A stretch of DNA of 64,000 bases from Zarea fungicola (taxonomy: Eukaryota; Ascomycota; Sordariomycetes; Hypocreales; Cordycipitaceae): NCBI GenBank assembly GCA_900169235.1, contig FWCC01000241.1, positions 1-64,000 of the forward strand. Reading direction: 5' to 3'. The position numbers were made by a program, and so were the translations under genes. Under the pieces are notes generated by a model. The model had not been told where the DNA came from. It saw only the letters and a program-made list of their open reading frames with translations, and did no database searches. Of the stretch, positions 20,823 to 32,300 are shown in pieces. Within the stretch, counting starts at the first letter, position 1. Every line of letters starts with the position of its first letter.

Positions 20823-21638
20823 TCAACCTCGTGGCTGCTCCTCGGGCTCAAACATCCAGTTGTCGTCAGCCAATGCGTCAACTTTGGTTCGTAAACTGGC
20901 ACGAACAGCTTCCAGAAGTTCTAAAAATGGAATTAGAAAGCAGCCCAAACAATATCTTATAAAAGACATTATGATTTCAAGTGAGTTGTCATACCTTCAG
21001 GCTGGTCAAGGACCGCGGTATGGTTGATGCGATGCTGCTTGACGGCTTCCGCCAATCTCTGTCGTTCATCTACATGAGCAAGTCAATAAAACAGTTGGAT
21101 AAATTCCCACAATTCCTTTGTTTATTCTTATTCATTTCACTGTTCAGTTCAACATACGTTCAGTCTCCTGTCTGGCCTCTTGCGCCATCTCATCGATATC
21201 ATCCAACGAAACCATGGGCGAGCCTTCCAGGTCAATGTCACCGTTTTGGTTGCGCACCACAATCTCGCACATCTCCGCATGGCGCAGATGCTGCTCCTCG
21301 GCAGCCAGCAAGCGCGCCGCCTCGACTTGGGCCGTCATTGGCGGTGTATGATGGCCGTTGCTTGTGAGGGCCGACGGAGCGGCTCCTGAAGCTCCTCCTC
21401 CGGCCGCAGCAGTCCCCGTCGGCCGCCTTGTTAGGTGACTGCGTAACAAGTTTGCCCTGTCGCGCGAGCTTGCGGTAGGTGCAGTCGCAGCGGCGGCGGC
21501 GGCAGCGCGTACGTGAGTGGAGGACGGGTAGTGAGATGAAGGTGGCGCCGATGTTGCGGATGCGAGTCCTGGACGGGGACGCTGGAGCGGCCCGCGGGGG
21601 TTGTGAGAGCCGCTTGTCATACGATTGCGTTCATTCAT
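20823..21638 (-). CDS. Hypothetical protein with low-complexity N-terminus and helical C-terminus
   Basis: Exons 21638-21158, 21069-20995, 20920-20823; 217 aa. Introns are 88 and 74 nt with GTATG donors. I do not recognise a named family. Residues 1-100 are rich in Ser, Ala, Pro, Arg, with an eight-alanine-rich run (HVRAAAAAAATAP). From about residue 100 the protein becomes helical and charged: VEAARLLAAEEQHLRHAEM, then an acidic patch (QNGDIDLEGSPMVSLDDIDE), then ARQETEHERQRLAEAVKQHR, ending DNWMFEPEEQPRG. The helical part could form a coiled coil. The consistent frame over three exons supports a real gene, probably conserved in related fungi. It is convergent with GET4 (136 bp apart). Confidence 0.75.
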
Positions 21639-22126
21639 GGCTGGCCAGTTTCTTTTTTTTTTGTGGCTTCTTTGAGTGGTTTGGTATAAAATGCTTATGA
21701 AATCAAGTGTGAAGCTGACATTGTGAAACTGTCAAGGGCTGGAGCCGTTAAGTACAAGTCCCTGTCGTTGTCAAGCCTGGCGGCAGAAATAACACGGCAG
21801 TTTTGGTGGGGCGTTCTGTGCCAACGCTCAACCATGACAACGAATCAGCTCTACTTGTACTTGACATTTGAGCAAGCGCAGAGGAATATTCTACAGTTGA
21901 GAGGATTTTAGAATCACCCAGGTCCAGAGACTTGAAGAAATCAACGCTGCCATGTTGTAAACTATGCTAAAACTATTCAAGCCAGACCGTCCGACCTCCT
22001 ATACAGCTAGCTGTACCTGTACACGCAACCACGAGAAAACAACAGTGTCCATCTGTTTTCCGAATTTGTATTATGCTCTGTGAGCGCCAACTCCGAGCCT
22101 CAGTTCCCTGGTTTGCATGGGCATGT
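21639..22126. other. Intergenic region upstream of the hypothetical gene
   Basis: 488 bp between two minus-strand genes: promoter of the hypothetical gene and 3' end of VPS68. Nothing else is visible. Confidence 0.5.
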
Positions 22127-22850
22127 CTAGAGCGACAGGTTGTACGAGTATTCGTCCTCCATATTTTGGCTGATCCAGAGCACGACGGAGCTGTTGGGCT
22201 TCTGTTAGCGACACCCCTCACAAGTGTAGATTTCGTTTGTGAGCTCATACCTGAATCCCACAAGGGCATTGCTCGCCAGCGTTTCGACGCCCATGCCCAG
22301 CGCCGGAAAGCTGACGCCTGGTACAACATACTTGAGCACAAAGACGGCCACGCCACCGGCCATGCCTCCAGCGAGCGCGGCGAACCCCAGAAACAGGACA
22401 ACACGGGCCTTCCACGCGACGCCGGAGCCGCTGTAGCTAAACGAGTCGGCGCTCAGGCGCTGCTTCTCGACCGAGTTGATGATGAGCATGCCGAGGGTGG
22501 AGAAGACGAGGGGCAGCCAGTCGACGAACTTGACGTGCAGGTCGGAGCCGTTTCTGGCAGACTTGGACCATACGGCGGCGTCCAGCATGGTGTAGAAGGC
22601 GACGGAGAACTATGTGCGAGGTCGCATTGCGTTAGCTTGTTTGGTCATTGAACGGCCTGTTCATGCGCCCTTTGTCCCGGGCGCAACGTCGGTTCGGATG
22701 CGCCAGGGCGAGAGCTTTGGGGATTTTCGGCAGGTAGATGATGGGGTTTTCCCTTACCAGGCCTCCAGCTGTGTAGATGCCGGCATTGCGAGCAAAGATG
22801 CTGTTCATCCACTCGGGTCTGCGAAACTTCCAGAGGCGCTCTTCCTCCAT
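22127..22850 (-). CDS. VPS68: Vps68-like endosomal membrane protein (TMEM50 family)
   Basis: Exons 22850-22758, 22609-22251, 22190-22127; 171 aa. Introns are 148 and 60 nt. Vps68 works with Vps55 in sorting from late endosome to vacuole. Four membrane helices are evident. The family signatures are strong: ARNAGIYTAGG in exon 1, FYTMLDAAVWSKS, VDWLPLVFSTLGMLIINSVE, SFSYSGSGVAWKARVVLFLG, and the end SSVVLWISQNMEDEYSYNL. The last acceptor was chosen at 22191 because it alone continues into SSVVLWIS. Length agrees with yeast Vps68 (184 aa). Confidence 0.92.
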
Positions 22851-24450
22851 GTTGTCGGACGATGTGGGTAGGTGTGTGTAAGTTTCTTGAGTGTTGCGTC
22901 AGGGATTGATTTGCAGTGTCAAACGGCGCTAGCTAGCGATTTATTGATGCTTGCGCGTGTTGCGATATGGGCGAAAGCTCGTGGCGGCGGGCAACGTCAA
23001 GGTCTGTCGTAGTTTGGAGTGTCGTCGGCGGAGGCTGGGGCCGGTCCGATGACGAAGCCTAGCGGCTCTGGCGGGTTGGTAGTTGGCGGCTGCTTGCATG
23101 GAGTCACGTGTGGCTGAACCGGAAACGTCTGGGACAAAGACGCGACATGACGGATGAATAAATAATGTACAAATTTAGCATTGGCTTCTTTCTCAAAAAA
23201 TATTAAATAATAAACATAAAAATAAGAATAATGGATTACTATTGGCTTCAATAACGTTGCGCTTCTTTGCTTTTGTTTCTCTTTTCCTTTTTTCAATGTG
23301 TAACAACTTAACAAGTACTGTACTTGCCACGAGATGTTGAGCCACACCAGTTCGCTACAGACCAAGTTTGTGCAGGAGAACATTTATGCTTCATAAAGAA
23401 TGCAAGTGGGGCACTTGTTGCAATACTATTTCACCGTTGTGAATTATTAGTCCTAATACTCGGTAAAGACCCTTGACAATAATCATCCGGTAGACAGTGG
23501 AACAGCAGATCTCGTGTTTGCATGTGCCCCATAGTGAAATACGAGATGATGAGTGTTGGGCGACGTAACCAACTGCCATAGCAACATGGCATCATGGCTA
23601 GGACAAGAGGTACTTGGTCGGTGGGCTGCTTTTTGCTTGCTTTTGCACCAATTTGGATGAGACATTTCAGGTACCTTGTCCACTGTTTGTTTTTTAATAG
23701 CAAAGTGGGGGTGGTGGCGGGCGGGCCAAGCAATGACCCGACCGAGACCACAATGAAAATGGTCCCTGGACATGAGCTGAAGTCCAGTGCCTACCTCCCA
23801 GCAGCCTCAGTAGGTCGCTGAAAGAGTCAGGGCAAGCGTGGTGCAAGGTTGCAGGGAAATTTTTCTCGCACCCACCACCAAAAATTGCGCTAAAAGTGCG
23901 CTAAAGTGCCCTGAAATAATCGGGCCAAGCCACTGCGCCGTACCGCTGGCCGGAACTGCCCTGTGCCTGTCCTACAGTGTGCCAAGTACTCTCTGCCACC
24001 AAATAGGAGGCCCTTTCCTGGCGACGCCTCATTCACCCTTCCTCGTCTCAACTACTCTCCTCCAACTATCCACGAGCTGCCAGCGTCTCGTCTCTTTTTG
24101 GGCCTGCGGCATTATATATTCTTCTTCCGTCATTGCCGACACTCATTTTTTGCTTCATCCAATTTTATTGAGCCGTCCACGAGCCCCGATTCCGATAACG
24201 ACCGCACCCCAGCCAAAGGCACACGCCTCATTATCCCTGTTTCATCGTTTTGGCCGCCACTGGGCGAGACAATTGCCAGCACAGCATCAAATCTCCTCAC
24301 CGCTGTCGGACTCAGGCCATCGTCTTTTCTTCGAAAGACTCCTTTCAGGAATCTTTGACTTTCAACAACCTCCACACTCGTTTTATTTTTATTTTTGCAT
24401 CTTTTTTTTTATCCCGCCTCCGAGAGACGACGCCGACAAAGCCGCTCAAG
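22851..24450. other. Divergent intergenic region with long CSI2 leader
   Basis: 1.6 kb between the start codons of VPS68 and the CSI2-like gene. The last about 400 bp is pyrimidine-rich (CTTTCCTTTTT-type runs before 24450), typical of fungal 5' leaders. Near 23880-23915 the near-repeat GCGCTAAAAGTGCGCTAAAGTG occurs. No gene is supported. Confidence 0.5.
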
Positions 24451-25536
24451 ATGCGCCCTGCAAACCATATTCCTGGCAGTGCCAGCCTACTCACCGTCTT
24501 TGCTCTGCTAAATGGCTTCGCCGTGCCCGCTCTTGCTCAAAACAACAAGGACGACTCTTCTTCATCCTCCAGCTCGGCGTCCCAGACCGACAGCAAATCC
24601 TCCTCAACCAAGTCGAGTTCTTCGTCTTCCTCAACATCATCTCCGTCATCCTCGTCGTCTGCGTCATCTTCGCCCAAGTCGTCCTCCTCCTCCACGTCTT
24701 CCTCCAAATCGCCCCCCAGCAAATCGACTGATGGCGGCGCTGGTCTGACCGGCCTGCCCTCTCTGACGGGCTCCGTCCCCATCCCGACCTACCCTCCCGC
24801 CGCTGTCCCCGACACAAAGGGCGCGCCCTTTATGCAGTCGTCGAGCGCCCCCGAGGGTACCGTCTTTATCGCCGTCGGCGCCATCCTCGGCGCCTTCTTT
24901 CTCGCTGTCCTCATCTGGCGCGCCGTCGGTAGCCTGCTGCTGCACCGCTCCGTCGAGCGCGCCTCCAAGGCCCAGCACGTCGAAAACAAAAAGGCCGCCG
25001 CCGCTGTCAGCACATCCTCCTCATTCCCCGCGCCCCCCGCGCCCTTTTACAAGTATACCGATCAGGAGTCGACGCGCTCGCTCGGCCGCACCTCCGAAGG
25101 CGGCCGCGGCGCCAACAGACGCTCGACCCGTGGGCCTGCGCCCCCGTCCAACACGAGTCAGTCCAACCTCTTCTTCTCGCCAACCGCATCCAACAACGGC
25201 GCTGGTGGCAACCGTGGATCGACCTATCTCCCCTCCGGATTCTACGCTGCGGGCTCGGCGGCTACTGCGCATCAACAAGGCCAGTCTATCAGCCTGTCCA
25301 ACTTGAACCCCGCTTCCGGCCACTACGCAAACGGCTCTCGCAACACCCTCAATGTCTCGCCGCCCGAGTCTCCCTTGTTCCATGCCAGACGCGATGCCAG
25401 CACCAGTTCGATAAACCTTGCTGCTCCTCTCCAGCCCGGTCAAAGAGCTCCCAGTGCCTATCTCGAGGACCTCCTCGCCGAGGACCCTTCGGCTCTTCCT
25501 CCACCTCACATGCCTGGTGCAGGCTCTCGTCGCTAG
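24451..25536 (+). CDS. CSI2: CSI2-like serine-rich type I membrane protein
   Basis: Single exon, 361 aa from the ATG at 24451; the same frame is open further upstream but only this start gives a signal peptide (SLLTVFALLNGFAVPALA). Residues 35-92 are almost all Ser with Thr/Lys, likely heavily O-mannosylated outside the cell. One membrane helix follows near 137-158 (GTVFIAVGAILGAFFLAVLIW), preceded by the family's PFMQSSSAPEGT. The cytosolic tail contains APFYKYTDQESTRSL, STYLPSGFYAAGSA and APSAYLEDLL, which match my recollection of fungal CSI2 proteins. Yeast Csi2 is linked to chitin synthase 3 activity; a role at the wall or septum is inferred. Confidence 0.8.
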   Translation: MRPANHIPGSASLLTVFALLNGFAVPALAQNNKDDSSSSSSSASQTDSKSSSTKSSSSSSSTSSPSSSSSASSSPKSSSSSTSSSKSPPSKSTDGGAGLTGLPSLTGSVPIPTYPPAAVPDTKGAPFMQSSSAPEGTVFIAVGAILGAFFLAVLIWRAVGSLLLHRSVERASKAQHVENKKAAAAVSTSSSFPAPPAPFYKYTDQESTRSLGRTSEGGRGANRRSTRGPAPPSNTSQSNLFFSPTASNNGAGGNRGSTYLPSGFYAAGSAATAHQQGQSISLSNLNPASGHYANGSRNTLNVSPPESPLFHARRDASTSSINLAAPLQPGQRAPSAYLEDLLAEDPSALPPPHMPGAGSRR

Positions 25537-26416
25537 GACTTGTTTTGCAAAATGGCCACTAAAAGAATCAAAATTGCATTATAGAGTCCGTCCCCCCCAA
25601 CGTTCATGTTTGTTTCCCTCTCTTTCTTGCATATACTACGACATTCCTTTCGAGGGCGTTTTTGAATAATGGTTTGGCTATGGGACTTTGAAGGAGGTTT
25701 TTTTTTCTTTTTACCAAGTTTTGTTTCATTGGTATGCATTGGTATTGATTTTTCTTATTGGCTTCTATGCTAGTAGTTACTTGTTCGCTTGGGTATGTCT
25801 TTTGACTCTGGGAATAACAAGCACGATGTGTATAATACGATAAAGTAGAGCGGCGTGCAGTCGAACGGGCGTCTTTGCTCGTTTGCTGCTTAATTAATTG
25901 ACACGGGTCCGTAACGGGCGATTTACATATCCAACAAGTATAATTTGATCGAGACGATTGTTGCTAAAGGGCAAGTTCAGAGAGTTTACAAGAGTTAATG
26001 CGCTCCGGCACGATACACTGCACGAGACCGACATAGTGCAAGACGAAAAATGCAAAGGAAGAGACTGCTGGAGGCAATTCTGCCATTCTTTGGGACCATT
26101 ATCGGCGCACCTATTCTCACTTCAAACGTTTTTTCAGCCTCCAAGAGTGTGTTGGTTCAGCACTGGCAATCGAGAAGAGTAAGTGAGCACCAGCAGCAGG
26201 ATGGAGTAGTCAGTTTCCAATCAAACAAAACTAAATAATACTGAGCCTTAATTAGAGTTGAAAGTCGAGTGACAATAATGTTCAAGATAAGTATATGTGC
26301 GGATTACTACGATGTTATCCTTCCAGTACGGCTTATACGGTGCCATGCAGCACTCCGACTACAACGACACATTTTTGCCCTTGGCCATGATGAGTTTACG
26401 CCCCCAACCTTGCCAA
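25537..26416. other. Convergent intergenic region
   Basis: 880 bp between the 3' ends of the CSI2-like gene and the flavin monooxygenase. Poly-T-rich 3' sequence near 25690-25760. A short ORF near 26050-26238 has no recognisable features. Confidence 0.5.
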
Positions 26417-28327
26417 CTACGGCATAAACAAGTCCTTTGCGCGCCAGATACCGCTATGCAGAACGACCATCTTTGGTCGGAGCAAGCCACCCCATACCTC
26501 GCTATATCGAACGCCGAGCGCGGTGAAGATTAAATGGGGCACAAACAAGAAAAAGGAAAGAAACCGTTGCAAGTAAAAAGTCGGAATGCTCCAGACCAGA
26601 AGCAAAACAAAGCCCCTTGTTATGGCCGTGGACTTCCACAGCGGCACTCGCTTCATGGCGGCCTTGAGGAGGGCGGGATTGGCATGCGGCCCGCGCTGGC
26701 GATACCAGACCGGCCACTGCGGGTAGAGCCACCACTTGATCAGAAGCCCATCGTCATAAAACAGAAACCCGACAACGGTGACCACCCAGAGAAGCGCTGG
26801 GTACTGGAAATCCGCGGCCAGGCTCGCCATCGTCACCTGAGCAGCTCCTCGGGCCTGCCATTGCATCAGCCCGGTCCATGCCATCCACGCGACAGAGGCC
26901 ATGTGCAGGTTGAACAGGAGCACGCACATGGCGGGGAGGTACGGCTCGCAGCCGACGCGCCGCGCCACGTTCTCGAGGAACGCGGCGTAGTCGACGAGGC
27001 TGTTGAGGTCCGGGCTGATGTAGTAGTAGTTGCGCGACGCCGCCTCGTCGTGCCTGGCCAGCGTCTCGTAGTTGGACGGCAAGGCAGCGTCGCCTTTTAC
27101 CAGGCCGGCCACGTAGCGGGCCTGCATCTCCGCCATGGGCGGGATCCCACCCTGGTGCGGGCGCGCGTAGCCCACGAAGAACAGACCGTGGCCGGGACGA
27201 GGCGGGACGCAGTGCAGGAACCACGACCGCGGGCTTGGGTTGTCATCTAGACCAAGGCCGGGCGTCTTGATCCATGGAAAGGAGAGACGATAGCCGGTGC
27301 ATAGGACGATGGCGTCAAACGTGCGCCGCTGGCCGTCGGCGAACTGCGCCGTCTTGCCGTCGGCGGCGTCCCAGGTCAGGCTCGGGCTGACCAGCACCTC
27401 GATGCGCTTCTGCAGCGCCGCCTCGCACATGCGCTGGTTCTTGGTCACAAACGTGGCCTGGTCATTCAGGAAGAACGCATCGGTGGTGGCGTCAATGCAC
27501 ATGAGGTTCAGCGCCTTGTTCAGGATGGGCATTCGCCAGAGGATCCGTCGCCACAGGCCGTAGAGGTACACGTTCTGGGCCGCGCTCATGCGGTTCGTGG
27601 TGGCTGCCTCGAGGAAGCCGTTGGTCGGAAAGTCGACCGACTTATTAGCGCGCACCTGCTCCATCTCGTCCTTGTTGTTCAGGTATCGGGGTCCGAAGCA
27701 GTGCGGGCGCCGCAGCCAGATGGTCGCCGCGGACGACAAGTCACCCAGCTCCGACGAGAGATCGGCAGCGCTCTCGCCGCCGCCAATGACCATGACCCGG
27801 AGCTTCTTTTCAGCGACGTGGCGCTTGAACGCTTCGTCGTATTGGTTCGAGTGTATGATCTGGCCGCGGTAGCCCTCCAAGACGGGAAGGTCTTTGTTGG
27901 GCTCGTGATGGGCGCCAGTCGCCACGACAAGGGCATCGAACTGGAGACTGCGTGGCTTCGAGTCATCACTCAGATTGGATTGGACTTGTAGGATCCAGGT
28001 GTTGTCTGCCTGTAACTCCGCGGAGAGAACCTCTGTGTTGTACTGCATATGCTTCAGTATGTCAAAATGCTTGGCATAGTCGTGCAGATACTGAAGGTAC
28101 TCAGACGCCGAGGGGTAGCATTGCCTGGTCGGGTCAGGAAAGTCGGAAAAGGCCATACACCAGTTTGATATAGTGAGATGGAGATCAGGATACGCTGCGG
28201 CGCTGGCAAAGACACCACCAAGCTGTCCAGAGCGCTCAAATAATGTCGCTTCATGGCCAGCCTGACACATTTCCTTGAGAGCCGCCAGCCCACAAGGGCC
28301 GGCTCCTACAACGGCTACTCGCTTCAT
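26417..28327 (-). CDS. Flavin-containing monooxygenase with C-terminal membrane domain
   Basis: Single exon, 636 aa. It should use FAD, NADPH and oxygen to oxygenate a carbon, nitrogen or sulfur centre. Motifs: FAD site GAGPCGLAALKEM (8-20), the FMO signature around YRGQIIHSNQY (153-163), NADPH site VIGGGESAADL (180-190), and ATG motif-like VLCTGYRLSFPWI before the C-terminal part. Residues 459-636 form an unusual tail with four or so hydrophobic segments (for example PALLWVVTVVGFLFYDDGLL and LSFFLFVPHLIFTALG), so the enzyme is probably bound to the ER or another membrane. It is divergent from the O-methyltransferase gene and close to a second monooxygenase and a transporter, suggesting a shared pathway. 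Substrate unknown. Confidence 0.88.
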   Translation of the reverse strand: MKRVAVVGAGPCGLAALKEMCQAGHEATLFERSGQLGGVFASAAAYPDLHLTISNWCMAFSDFPDPTRQCYPSASEYLQYLHDYAKHFDILKHMQYNTEVLSAELQADNTWILQVQSNLSDDSKPRSLQFDALVVATGAHHEPNKDLPVLEGYRGQIIHSNQYDEAFKRHVAEKKLRVMVIGGGESAADLSSELGDLSSAATIWLRRPHCFGPRYLNNKDEMEQVRANKSVDFPTNGFLEAATTNRMSAAQNVYLYGLWRRILWRMPILNKALNLMCIDATTDAFFLNDQATFVTKNQRMCEAALQKRIEVLVSPSLTWDAADGKTAQFADGQRRTFDAIVLCTGYRLSFPWIKTPGLGLDDNPSPRSWFLHCVPPRPGHGLFFVGYARPHQGGIPPMAEMQARYVAGLVKGDAALPSNYETLARHDEAASRNYYYISPDLNSLVDYAAFLENVARRVGCEPYLPAMCVLLFNLHMASVAWMAWTGLMQWQARGAAQVTMASLAADFQYPALLWVVTVVGFLFYDDGLLIKWWLYPQWPVWYRQRGPHANPALLKAAMKRVPLWKSTAITRGFVLLLVWSIPTFYLQRFLSFFLFVPHLIFTALGVRYSEVWGGLLRPKMVVLHSGIWRAKDLFMP

Positions 28328-29636
28328 GATAGACCGAGTGTCTGTGGTTATTGTTTTCCGGGGATGGGTGAGGAGAGCTGCCAGTCCTTGACAGCGGATG
28401 TATTATAAGACTAAGAATGATGTACCTAAGAAAGCTACCAACTGTCAAGCTCTTATAGGAAGGAGAAGAGAGACCATTGAAGAGTTTTCAGGTGCTATTT
28501 GCTGGCACAAACCGCCCAGATAGCTCCATGGCCCGGATATTAGCCCGTGTCAGTTATTACAGTTCATCCCGGCTATGCTAGGCGTTTCCGTACAAAATGG
28601 CGAACCCGCAGTGTGTCTAGAACATCTGGTAAGACTTTGCAAGTGCCGGCCATAGGAAGTTATTTTTTTTTAACTAGCCGAAAGAGAATACAAGAAGCAA
28701 GTCTTTGGTCTTTGCGCGCTTGGCGCAACTAGTGAAAGCACTGTTGCAACTGATCTGCCTGGATCCAGGTGGAGGCATCATGCCGTCCGTGCGTGACGTG
28801 GACAGCTTGATTCCGGAGCTACACCCGCTCCCGGTGGCTAGCTGCAAGAACTCGGAGTTTTACTTGCTTGCTTTTCACGCTAGCAGGCCAAAGATGCGAC
28901 ATCACGAGCCAATAGATGCATGTCGGATGCGATGGAAGTCTGTCTTGGTGTTGGCTTGATCATCCTGTGCCTCTTATGGATCAGCGGGAAATACTGGCTT
29001 GCGGGCGGGATGCCCGACACTTCAAGTCAGGTTATATCTATCCAATAAACACCTCCAACACATAGCTGAGAGCATTAAAGAGGCAAAAGGTCGCTTTCGT
29101 AATACGGGCTAGCGCGATTACAAAGATAAGCAGCTCTTGGCGCATGAATTGAAGCTCGCATAGTATGGTAGAATAGCGTTAAACCCAACCAAGCGGCATT
29201 CGTTGTATGTAACTAGGTAAGGATGGTGGCGTCGCAATGCGGGCACAAGCTGGGGTCTTGTTTCTGATTATATTAGCTTCCATTATACCCTAATTATAAA
29301 CCCACACGGCGGCCCGAAAAGTATCTGTGGGGTCCGGTCTCGGTTATTATATTTGAGGTCTAGATTTTGCAGTTTGCAAAATATAGATCTCATTGTAGTT
29401 GGCTGGGCCGCTGGTTTCTCCCGTCAGCAGCCAACACACCCGGTTCTCCCAGGTATAGTTCTTGCTTGGCTCGCCTCCGCGGAGCAGCGTCGCCACCGTT
29501 CTGGAGGTAGAACTATATATCTGTCATTTACAAATATATGATTACGAACTACATTATTGCCAGCATTTGTACTCGAGTACTTTCAATTTCACGATTCTGG
29601 ATTTCTCCGTTGCCAATCTCCGCCAACAAGCTGAAA
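28328..29636. promoter_or_regulatory. Divergent promoter region between monooxygenase and methyltransferase
   Basis: 1.3 kb between start codons. A TATA-like element TCTTATAATA lies at 28401-28410 (minus), 74-83 nt before the monooxygenase ATG. A second TATA box lies at 29513-29520 (plus). No gene is evident between. Confidence 0.5.
29513..29520 (+). promoter_or_regulatory. TATA box of the O-methyltransferase gene
   Basis: CTATATAT, about 120 nt upstream of the chosen ATG at 29637. Confidence 0.4.
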
Positions 29637-31367
29637 ATGAACATGATGCCAGATAAAAAACAAAGAGCGAAGGAGCTGCGACAGATTGGGCAGCTTCTGT
29701 CCCAGTCCATCGAGACTCTTGCCTCGGAGTGGGAGTCCGAGGAAATCTCCAACGGTGCTGAAAATGGAGCGCGCCCAGCAGGTGTGCCGCATGTGCAATA
29801 TGATGCCTCTCGAACTATCCAAGCCTGCATTGGCTCCTTGACGAGCTTGGTCACTCCCCCGCATAATCGGCTTACCAGCTTGGCAATGTCGTACACCATT
29901 GCCAGAGTGCTGCATCTAGCCGTTGAGCACAACATACCAGAGCTACTAGCGCAGGCCGGGTGCGACGGGACGTCTGCCGCCACCCTGGCTGCATTAACTG
30001 GTCTTGACCCTGGCAAACTATGTGTGTGCCTCCTGATGTACTCCTGCAGAATGATCCGTATTTACTAATCCTCCATGCTACATTTAGGTCGAGTCTTGAG
30101 AGCCCTGGCCAGCCACCATGTGTTCAAGGAAGTGAGTGAGGATCGGTTTGCCAACAACCACGTATCGGAAGCGCTCGTTGGTAATTCCAGCTTGAGATCC
30201 TTTATACAGGTTCAGTATGTTCAAATATCTCTCCTTGCTTTTCTCTTCCTTTACAATCTAGGCGAATGTGCAGATGGCTTGGCAAAGTGTTTATGCCGCT
30301 AACAATTGCCAAAGGAGCCGACTCAGCTTCACTGCAAGTGCCTACTTGACGAACACGCTCTCAAGCCCAGAATCCGGGCACAGCTACGATTCCTGCAATG
30401 CTTCTTTCCAGCAAGCCATTGGAAAGAATCAATCAATCTTTGATTGGATGCAAGAAAAGGTCCCAGAGTCTGCAGAGAGCCTAGCACCGCTTCTACATCA
30501 CAATAAAGCTACCGCACAGACAACATTAAAAACTTCTGACACTCCAATAGGAAAATTGGTACCTCGGCCTGAGCTTGGTCTCTTTCATGAAGCCATGAAG
30601 GGACTAAGCCGTGGTCAATTTGTTACCTATGACTTTCCATGGGAGAGCTTGAATGAAACCGCAACAGTGGTAGACGTTGGTGGAGGAATTGGTACGTATC
30701 TATACAACAGCTGCAGGAGTAAATTTCAATACTAAACTCTAAAAGGGTCATTTTGCATGGAGCTACATGCCGCTCATCCCAAGCTGAACCTCATTGTTCA
30801 AGACAGGGGGCCGGTTGTGCAGCAAGGAATTGCTGCGTGGAATGCTGCATATCCTCAAGCTCTTGCGCAGGGCAAAATTCAGCTTACGGTCCATGACTTT
30901 TTTGAGAAGAATCCAGTGTTGGGTGCTGATGTATACTGGCTGCGATATATCATGTAAGCTCAGTGATGTGGTGTCCTTGCTTCCTCCAAGGTCGATCTTC
31001 TAACAAGTTGAAAAACCCCTCCAGACATGATTGGCCTGATGCAGAGGCAGTTGCCGTGTTATCCCAGATAGCAAAGTCAATGGGGCCGGACTCGCGGCTC
31101 CTCGTCGCCGATGTGGTCATGAACACAACTCTTGGCTCCAGCGAGATCGAATCGGCACCGGTGCCATTATTGAAAAACTATGGCCAGGCCATGTCGTTTA
31201 CGCACATGATGGATATCAACATTATGACAATGGTAAATGGAATAGAGAGAACGCCCGCTGAACTCCAGGTCGTTGCCGCCGCATCTGGTCTTGTGATGCA
31301 TAAAATATGGCCCTGTCGCGGGCCACTCAGCATTGTGGAATGCCGATTGGCTGTTACCCAGGAGTAG
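29637..31367 (+). CDS. SAM-dependent O-methyltransferase
   Basis: Five exons: 29637-30021, 30088-30209, 30262-30691, 30746-30953, 31025-31367; 495 aa. Introns 52-71 nt. This is a plant-type/fungal secondary-metabolite O-methyltransferase: an N-terminal winged-helix dimerisation part (LAMSYTIARVLHLAVEHNIPELL, GLDPGKLCRVLRALASHHVFKEV), SAM motif VDVGGGIGG (305-313), HDFFEKNPV, and catalytic His383 in RYIIHDWPD. It ends LSIVECRLA. The first donor (GTGTGT) and second donor (GTTCAG) are weak, but each keeps the frame and family order. An in-frame ATG at 29538 would add 33 residues; the later ATG fits the usual N-terminus. Likely methylates a hydroxyl of a small aromatic product with the flanking oxygenases; substrate unknown. 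Confidence 0.88.
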
Positions 31368-32300
31368 TTCATAGCAGCTTATACAAACTCCAGAAAGCTC
31401 ACACAAATTCCAGGGGCAGAAGTAACGGATTACGGTTTAGAGCCCTAACTATTGGCTATAGGTAATATGCGGTATACAAACATGGACCGCAGGTCTTGGC
31501 ATAAAGTTAGCGCAGCCAGAGAACTATGTCAGCTACTACAAAAATAGAACGATTTTCTGTATTGCCATCAAGTTGGAACATATAAAAATTGGGTTCAAAA
31601 GTCGCCACGCCACCTTGCCACAAACCTTTATAGGCTACGATCACCGCGGTCACACGCTCGGCTATGTCCCGGTGTTTACTATGGAGCATTGCCTCGGGCT
31701 TTTGGACGGCTCACTCGGAATAATACATACCCTCTTGTCTCCGTAGGGTTGCATCGTCAAGGGTTACTAGCGAGACCACGAAGCACGGCACTAGTCTCCC
31801 GGCGGCGTCCAGCCAATGTCTTAAAGCGGGAACACTTTGCCCAGAAAAGCCAAGCCTCAAGCCAGGAGGCTTTTCAAGCAAGAACCCGCGGTCGAAAATG
31901 AGGGAGTTGTATATTAGTGATCACCTATAGCCTCTTAACCAACGACGCCGCAAGTAAGGACTATATACTTCTCGGCAGATAATTCTCCTTCAGCTATAAT
32001 AGCATTAATACCACCGCTTACAAATTTTCTAATTCAGACGCAAGATTGACGGTTCAGCAGACCCTATCATGAACGCCTATAGGCCCACAAGCACCTTGAT
32101 GCATATTATTCACTGCCCCGTTGTTGCTTTCTTTTGTTGCCTCTTCGCTCCGTGATGTCTTACCCTTTTTTTCTTTACCGCGTCAGCCGTTCCTACCCTA
32201 GTATTATCCATATGAACTCGCCAGACCACAAAACTTATATGGATGCGCCACTGTGGTGTGCCGTTGCCCTCCTGCAGCAGCAGCAGCAGCCGTGCCCGCA
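31368..32300. other. Intergenic region before second monooxygenase
   Basis: 933 bp: the 3' end of the methyltransferase gene and the promoter of the next gene. A short CAG repeat (about 32273-32291) lies directly upstream of the next start codon and encodes nothing if the ATG at 32301 is used. No other gene is supported. Confidence 0.5.

Noticed and set aside
23838..24731. 297-aa plus-strand ORF overlapping the CSI2-like start
   Set aside because: Lies mostly in the 5' leader and runs in a different frame through the serine-rich region; composition is that of non-coding pyrimidine-rich sequence.
29538..29636. Extended N-terminus of the O-methyltransferase from the ATG at 29538
   Set aside because: It would add 33 hydrophobic residues not expected in the family and begins close to the TATA box; the ATG at 29637 fits better.
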